In this document: positions 5,227-7,260 of the stretch, one piece after another | How the letters are laid out: each line of letters opens with the position of its first letter | Numbering within the stretch: position 1 is the stretch's first letter | DNA from: an uncultured Sutterella sp. | GTDB lineage: Bacteria > Pseudomonadota > Gammaproteobacteria > Burkholderiales > Burkholderiaceae_F | DNA length: 7,260 bases | Assembly (NCBI GenBank): GCA_900538905.1 | Contig: UPZS01000062.1 | Span: 1-7,260, forward strand | Direction: 5' to 3' | Program-made: the position numbers and the translations under genes | Notes under the pieces: generated by a model | The model's database searches: none | The model's input: only the letters and a program-made list of their open reading frames with translations | What the model was told of the DNA's origin: nothing

Positions 5227-6615
5227 ATGGACTTTCTTAATCATCTCGTCAGTGAGATCAACAGTGTCCTTTGGGGCGTTTTCTGCCTGATTCCCTTGCT
5301 GTGCGGCACGGGCATCTTCTACAGCATCAAGCTTCGTTTTGTGCAGGTACGCAAGTTCGGCCTTGCCACGCGTCTACTGTTCGGCGGCGCCACGCTTTTC
5401 GGCAAGCGTGCTGATAAAACGGGCATGAGCTCATTCCAAGCTTTGGCTACCGCCATCGCTGCCCAAGTGGGTACCGGTAACGTTGCGGGTACGGCCACAG
5501 CTATCGTCTCGGGCGGCCCCGGCGCACTGTTCTGGCTGTGGGTTGCCGCCTTCTTCGGCATGGCCACCATCTTTGCAGAAGCAGTGCTGGCTCAGACCTT
5601 CAAAGGTAAAGACGCCAACGGTCATGTGGTCGGCGGTCCTGCCTACTACATCACCAAGGGCATGGGCGAGAAATGGCGTCCGATGGCTGTCTTTTTCTCC
5701 ATCGCCATCATCATTGCTCTGGGTTGCATCGGCAACATGGTGCAATCCAATTCGATTTCCAACGCCATGCACACGGCTTTCGGCGTTCCGCTGGTCATCA
5801 CCGGTATTGTGACAGCCATTCTCGCCGGTGCGGTTTTCTTCGGCGGCGTCGCCCGTTTGGCGTCTGTGACTGAAAAAATCGTTCCCTTCATGGCCGCCAT
5901 CTACATCATCGGTGGCTCCTACGTCATTGCTTGTCACGCCGGAGAACTTGGCAATGCGTTCCGTCTGATCTTTGTGGCTGCATTTGATCCTCAGGCTGTC
6001 ATGGGCGGCGCACTCGGTCTGACGGTTGCCAAAGCCATGCAGTTCGGCGTTGCCCGCGGCTTGTTCTCCAACGAAGCCGGTATGGGTTCCACACCGCACG
6101 CTCACGCCGTTGCCAAAGTAGAGCACCCGGCCGAACAGGGGCTCGTCGCCATCTTCGGCGTTTTCGCCACCCTGATCGTTGTTACCTTCACGGGCATCGT
6201 GATTCTCGTGACCGGCGTACTCGACTTTCAGAGCACCGGCATTGCGCTCACTCAGAAAGCTTACGACGTGGGGCTGGGTTCGTTCGGCGTAAGTTTTGTT
6301 GCTATCTGCCTCTTCTTCTTTGCCTATTCAACGATCATCGGCTGGTACTTTTTTGCCGAACAGAACGTGCGCTTCCTCTTCTCTGAAAAAGCGCTCCTTC
6401 CCTATCGCGTGATTGTCTGCGCTTTCATCATTGTCGGCGCCACGCTCAAGGTTGATCTGGTGTGGGCACTGGCCGACCTCTTCAACGGTCTGATGGTCAT
6501 TCCCAACTTGATTGCATTGATCGCTCTGCACAAGGTTGTCGGCAACTGCCTTGATGACTTTGAAGCCAAGTTGGCCAAATACGAGAAGACACAACAAAAC
6601 ATCTCTCACAGTTAA
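5227..6615 (+). CDS. Sodium:alanine/glycine symporter family (AGCS) transporter
   Basis: This is an inner-membrane, 462-residue Na+-driven importer of small neutral amino acids (alanine, glycine) of the AGCS family. Family signatures are clear: FQALATAIAAQVGTGNVAG (70-88), GGPGALFWLWVAAFFG (96-111, the AGCS signature), GGPAYYI (136-142), QFGVARGLFSNEAGMGS (272-288) and AYSTIIGWYFFAEQN (366-380). About ten hydrophobic helices are visible, for example near 12-32, 97-121, 153-171, 187-207, 217-236, 305-331, 352-378, 392-407 and 411-435. The length is normal for the family (about 440-500) and the C-terminal 25 residues are hydrophilic and cytosolic. The ATG has GGAG at 5212-5215, 11 bases upstream, which is a rather long spacing; no better start precedes it. 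The gene stands alone with its own terminator. The ion and exact substrate cannot be set from sequence, so no gene symbol is given. Confidence 0.95.
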   Translation: MDFLNHLVSEINSVLWGVFCLIPLLCGTGIFYSIKLRFVQVRKFGLATRLLFGGATLFGKRADKTGMSSFQALATAIAAQVGTGNVAGTATAIVSGGPGALFWLWVAAFFGMATIFAEAVLAQTFKGKDANGHVVGGPAYYITKGMGEKWRPMAVFFSIAIIIALGCIGNMVQSNSISNAMHTAFGVPLVITGIVTAILAGAVFFGGVARLASVTEKIVPFMAAIYIIGGSYVIACHAGELGNAFRLIFVAAFDPQAVMGGALGLTVAKAMQFGVARGLFSNEAGMGSTPHAHAVAKVEHPAEQGLVAIFGVFATLIVVTFTGIVILVTGVLDFQSTGIALTQKAYDVGLGSFGVSFVAICLFFFAYSTIIGWYFFAEQNVRFLFSEKALLPYRVIVCAFIIVGATLKVDLVWALADLFNGLMVIPNLIALIALHKVVGNCLDDFEAKLAKYEKTQQNISHS

Positions 6616-6637
6616 CGAGAGTTTTGCCGCAGTCAGT

Positions 6638-6671
6638 ACGAGGCGCTTTCTTCACGAATGCGCCTCGTTTT
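6638..6671 (+). terminator. Intrinsic terminator of the symporter gene
   Basis: ACGAGGCGC (6638-6646) pairs perfectly with GCGCCTCGT (6660-6668) across 13 nt, with a further TTC/GAA pairing possible inside the loop. T6668-T6671 give a short T-run. It lies 22 bases after the symporter stop. The T-run is on the plus side only, so it serves the symporter rather than the HNH gene converging from the right. Confidence 0.75.
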
Positions 6672-6679
6672 GCATCTGC

Positions 6680-7087
6680 TCACGGACATCCAAACCGACA
6701 CATCACACGGGCATGGTCATGCAAACGATTGAGGACCGCCTCAATCTCCGCACCCTGTAGCAGTTGCGTCTCGGGAGCCTCGTCGGCAACCGCACGTAAC
6801 CAAAAACGCTCGCGGTTTACAGCACGATCGTATTGTTGCGCAGCCATTTCAGAAACCAGCAACGCCCCGGCTTCGAGTCTCTCGCGACTGCATTCGATGA
6901 TTGCCTCGGCATACGTTTCGTTGCGATCCATCCAATGGAACAAATGCCCGGGCGCAGCAAGACGGTCCGACTTGCTGCGATTGCACTTCGGACAAGCCAG
7001 TACAAAGTTAAATGTCCTTGTATGCGCGAATCGCGAGTACGGCAAAAAGTGGTCAACGTCGCAACTGGAATCCAACTTGCGACCGCA
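6680..7087 (-). pseudogene. HNH endonuclease, 5' part removed by an IS insertion
   Basis: The remnant has 135 codons, beginning with TGC at 7087, and encodes the HNH zinc-finger nuclease core and C-terminus. It starts CGRKL, then CDVDHFLPYSRF, FNFVLACPKCNRSKSDRLAA and HLFHWMDRNE. This is the pattern of HNH enzymes that read CxYCG...DVDHF(I/L)PW...NLVLACxxCNxxKxD. The catalytic DVDH histidine, the following Asn and the second zinc pair CPKC are present. The first zinc Cys (CxY) and everything before it are missing. An ORF can be read upstream to a TTG at 7186, but that extension is transposon DNA. The coding frame resumes exactly at the inferred insertion point. Such HNH proteins occur in restriction or defence genes and mobile loci; the specific role is unknown. 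The stop lies just beyond the symporter terminator. Confidence 0.8.
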
Positions 7088-7260
7088 TTGACGTCCTCCC
7101 CTGATTGAAATCAGAGGATCCCTTCGGAGTTGCTTACGCAACTCCAAGAGGTTGGTTCTCGCTGTTGGCGCCGGAGTTTCGTTCAAAAGGCACGACGGCT
7201 CCTGCGCTCACTTCACGAGCGATGCGCTTTTTATCGTGTGCGCTCGGACCTGTCCGGCCC
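7088..7260 (-). mobile_element. Right end of an IS200/IS605-family (TnpB-type) element, continuing beyond the window
   Basis: On the minus strand the element ends GGGATCC, then CCTCTGAT-TTCA-ATCAGGGG (7117 to 7098), then AGGACGTCAA (7097 to 7088). A subterminal imperfect palindrome followed by GAGGA(T/C)GTCAA is the usual right end of IS605/IS1341-type elements. TCAA is a known right cleavage sequence for this family, which transposes as single-stranded circles without target duplication. The boundary is further supported because HNH coding sequence resumes in frame at the next base. The left end, any tnpA and most of tnpB lie outside the window. Confidence 0.72.
7088..7260 (-). ncRNA. Omega-RNA (reRNA) scaffold of TnpB, partial
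   Basis: TnpB nucleases use an RNA made from the element's right end, with the adjoining chromosomal bases as guide. Here two hairpins precede the end: GGAGTTGC-GTAA-GCAACTCC (7145 to 7126, perfect 8-bp stem) and CCTCTGAT-TTCA-ATCAGGGG (7117 to 7098, one G-U). The resident guide would begin at 7087 with TGCGGTCGCAAGTTGGAT, which is HNH gene sequence. The 5' end of the RNA is unseen. The structure is read from sequence; function is inferred from the family. Confidence 0.5.
7134..7260 (-). CDS. Probable TnpB C-terminal tail, 5'-incomplete
   Basis: A reading frame open from the window edge ends at TAA (7136 to 7134). It gives 41 residues ending SGANSENQPLGVA, polar and charged like the poorly conserved tails of TnpB (OrfB) proteins. 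The stop falls inside the loop of the 8-bp hairpin of the element's right end, typical of tnpB overlapping its omega-RNA. No catalytic residue is in this part, so assignment rests on position. A second frame, starting AGQVRAHT at the edge and stopping at TGA 7211 to 7209, is a competing candidate for the true C-terminus. Confidence 0.4.
   Translation of the reverse strand, partial: GRTGPSAHDKKRIAREVSAGAVVPFERNSGANSENQPLGVA

Noticed and set aside
5431..6126. 231-codon minus-strand frame inside the symporter gene
   Set aside because: It is low in hydrophobic residues and rich in His, Gly, Asp and Glu, the mirror image of membrane-protein codons. There is no Shine-Dalgarno and no domain.
6624..7091. 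155-codon plus-strand frame opposite the HNH remnant
   Set aside because: The minus strand encodes recognisable HNH motifs here. The plus frame starts inside the symporter terminator and resembles nothing known to me.
7088..7186. N-terminus of the HNH ORF beginning at the TTG at 7186
   Set aside because: This stretch contains the IS right-end hairpins and TCAA end, and lacks the first zinc Cys. It is transposon DNA that happens to be open in frame with the HNH remnant.

Overview
The window looks like a mid-GC proteobacterial chromosome. The class Ia nrdAB operon has what look like NrdR boxes, there is a sodium:amino-acid symporter of the AGCS family, and strong Shine-Dalgarno sites and intrinsic terminators are present. 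A Burkholderiales/Sutterellaceae-like gut betaproteobacterium is my guess from protein flavour only; nothing here proves the taxon.

Layout. (1) 1-1594, plus strand: the C-terminal two thirds of a DUF2075 / Schlafen-group-3-type P-loop helicase. Its upstream part lies outside the window and appears to join it through a frameshift near base 43. (2) 1595-1804: a convergent intergenic gap with two perfect inverted repeats. (3) 1805-4567, minus strand: nrdA then nrdB, 3 bases apart, encoding a compact class I ribonucleotide reductase. The alpha subunit lacks the N-terminal ATP-cone. (4) 4568-5226: a 659-base regulatory gap. It holds the nrdA promoter, two NrdR-box-like sites 31 bp apart, a small terminator/alternative-hairpin arrangement in the nrdA leader, a 25-codon hydrophobic ORF with a near-perfect Shine-Dalgarno, and a hairpin-plus-T-run inside that ORF. 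(5) 5227-6615, plus strand: the AGCS symporter, followed by a clear terminator. (6) 6680-7260, minus strand: the 3' part of an HNH endonuclease gene, cut at 7087/7088 by the right end of an IS200/IS605-type (TnpB-encoding) element that runs off the window edge.

How it fits together. nrdAB supplies deoxynucleotides for replication, and its leader carries the regulatory signals expected for NrdR control plus a possible attenuation element. The symporter is an independent housekeeping gene. Both flanks are accessory in character: a probably broken DUF2075 gene on the left, and an HNH gene disrupted by a TnpB transposon on the right. The transposon end has the expected hairpin, a TCAA end and an omega-RNA-like scaffold, so the downstream HNH sequence would be its resident guide.

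No tRNA, rRNA or CRISPR array was seen. The long ORFs antisense to nrdA, nrdB and the symporter are judged to be codon-bias shadows.
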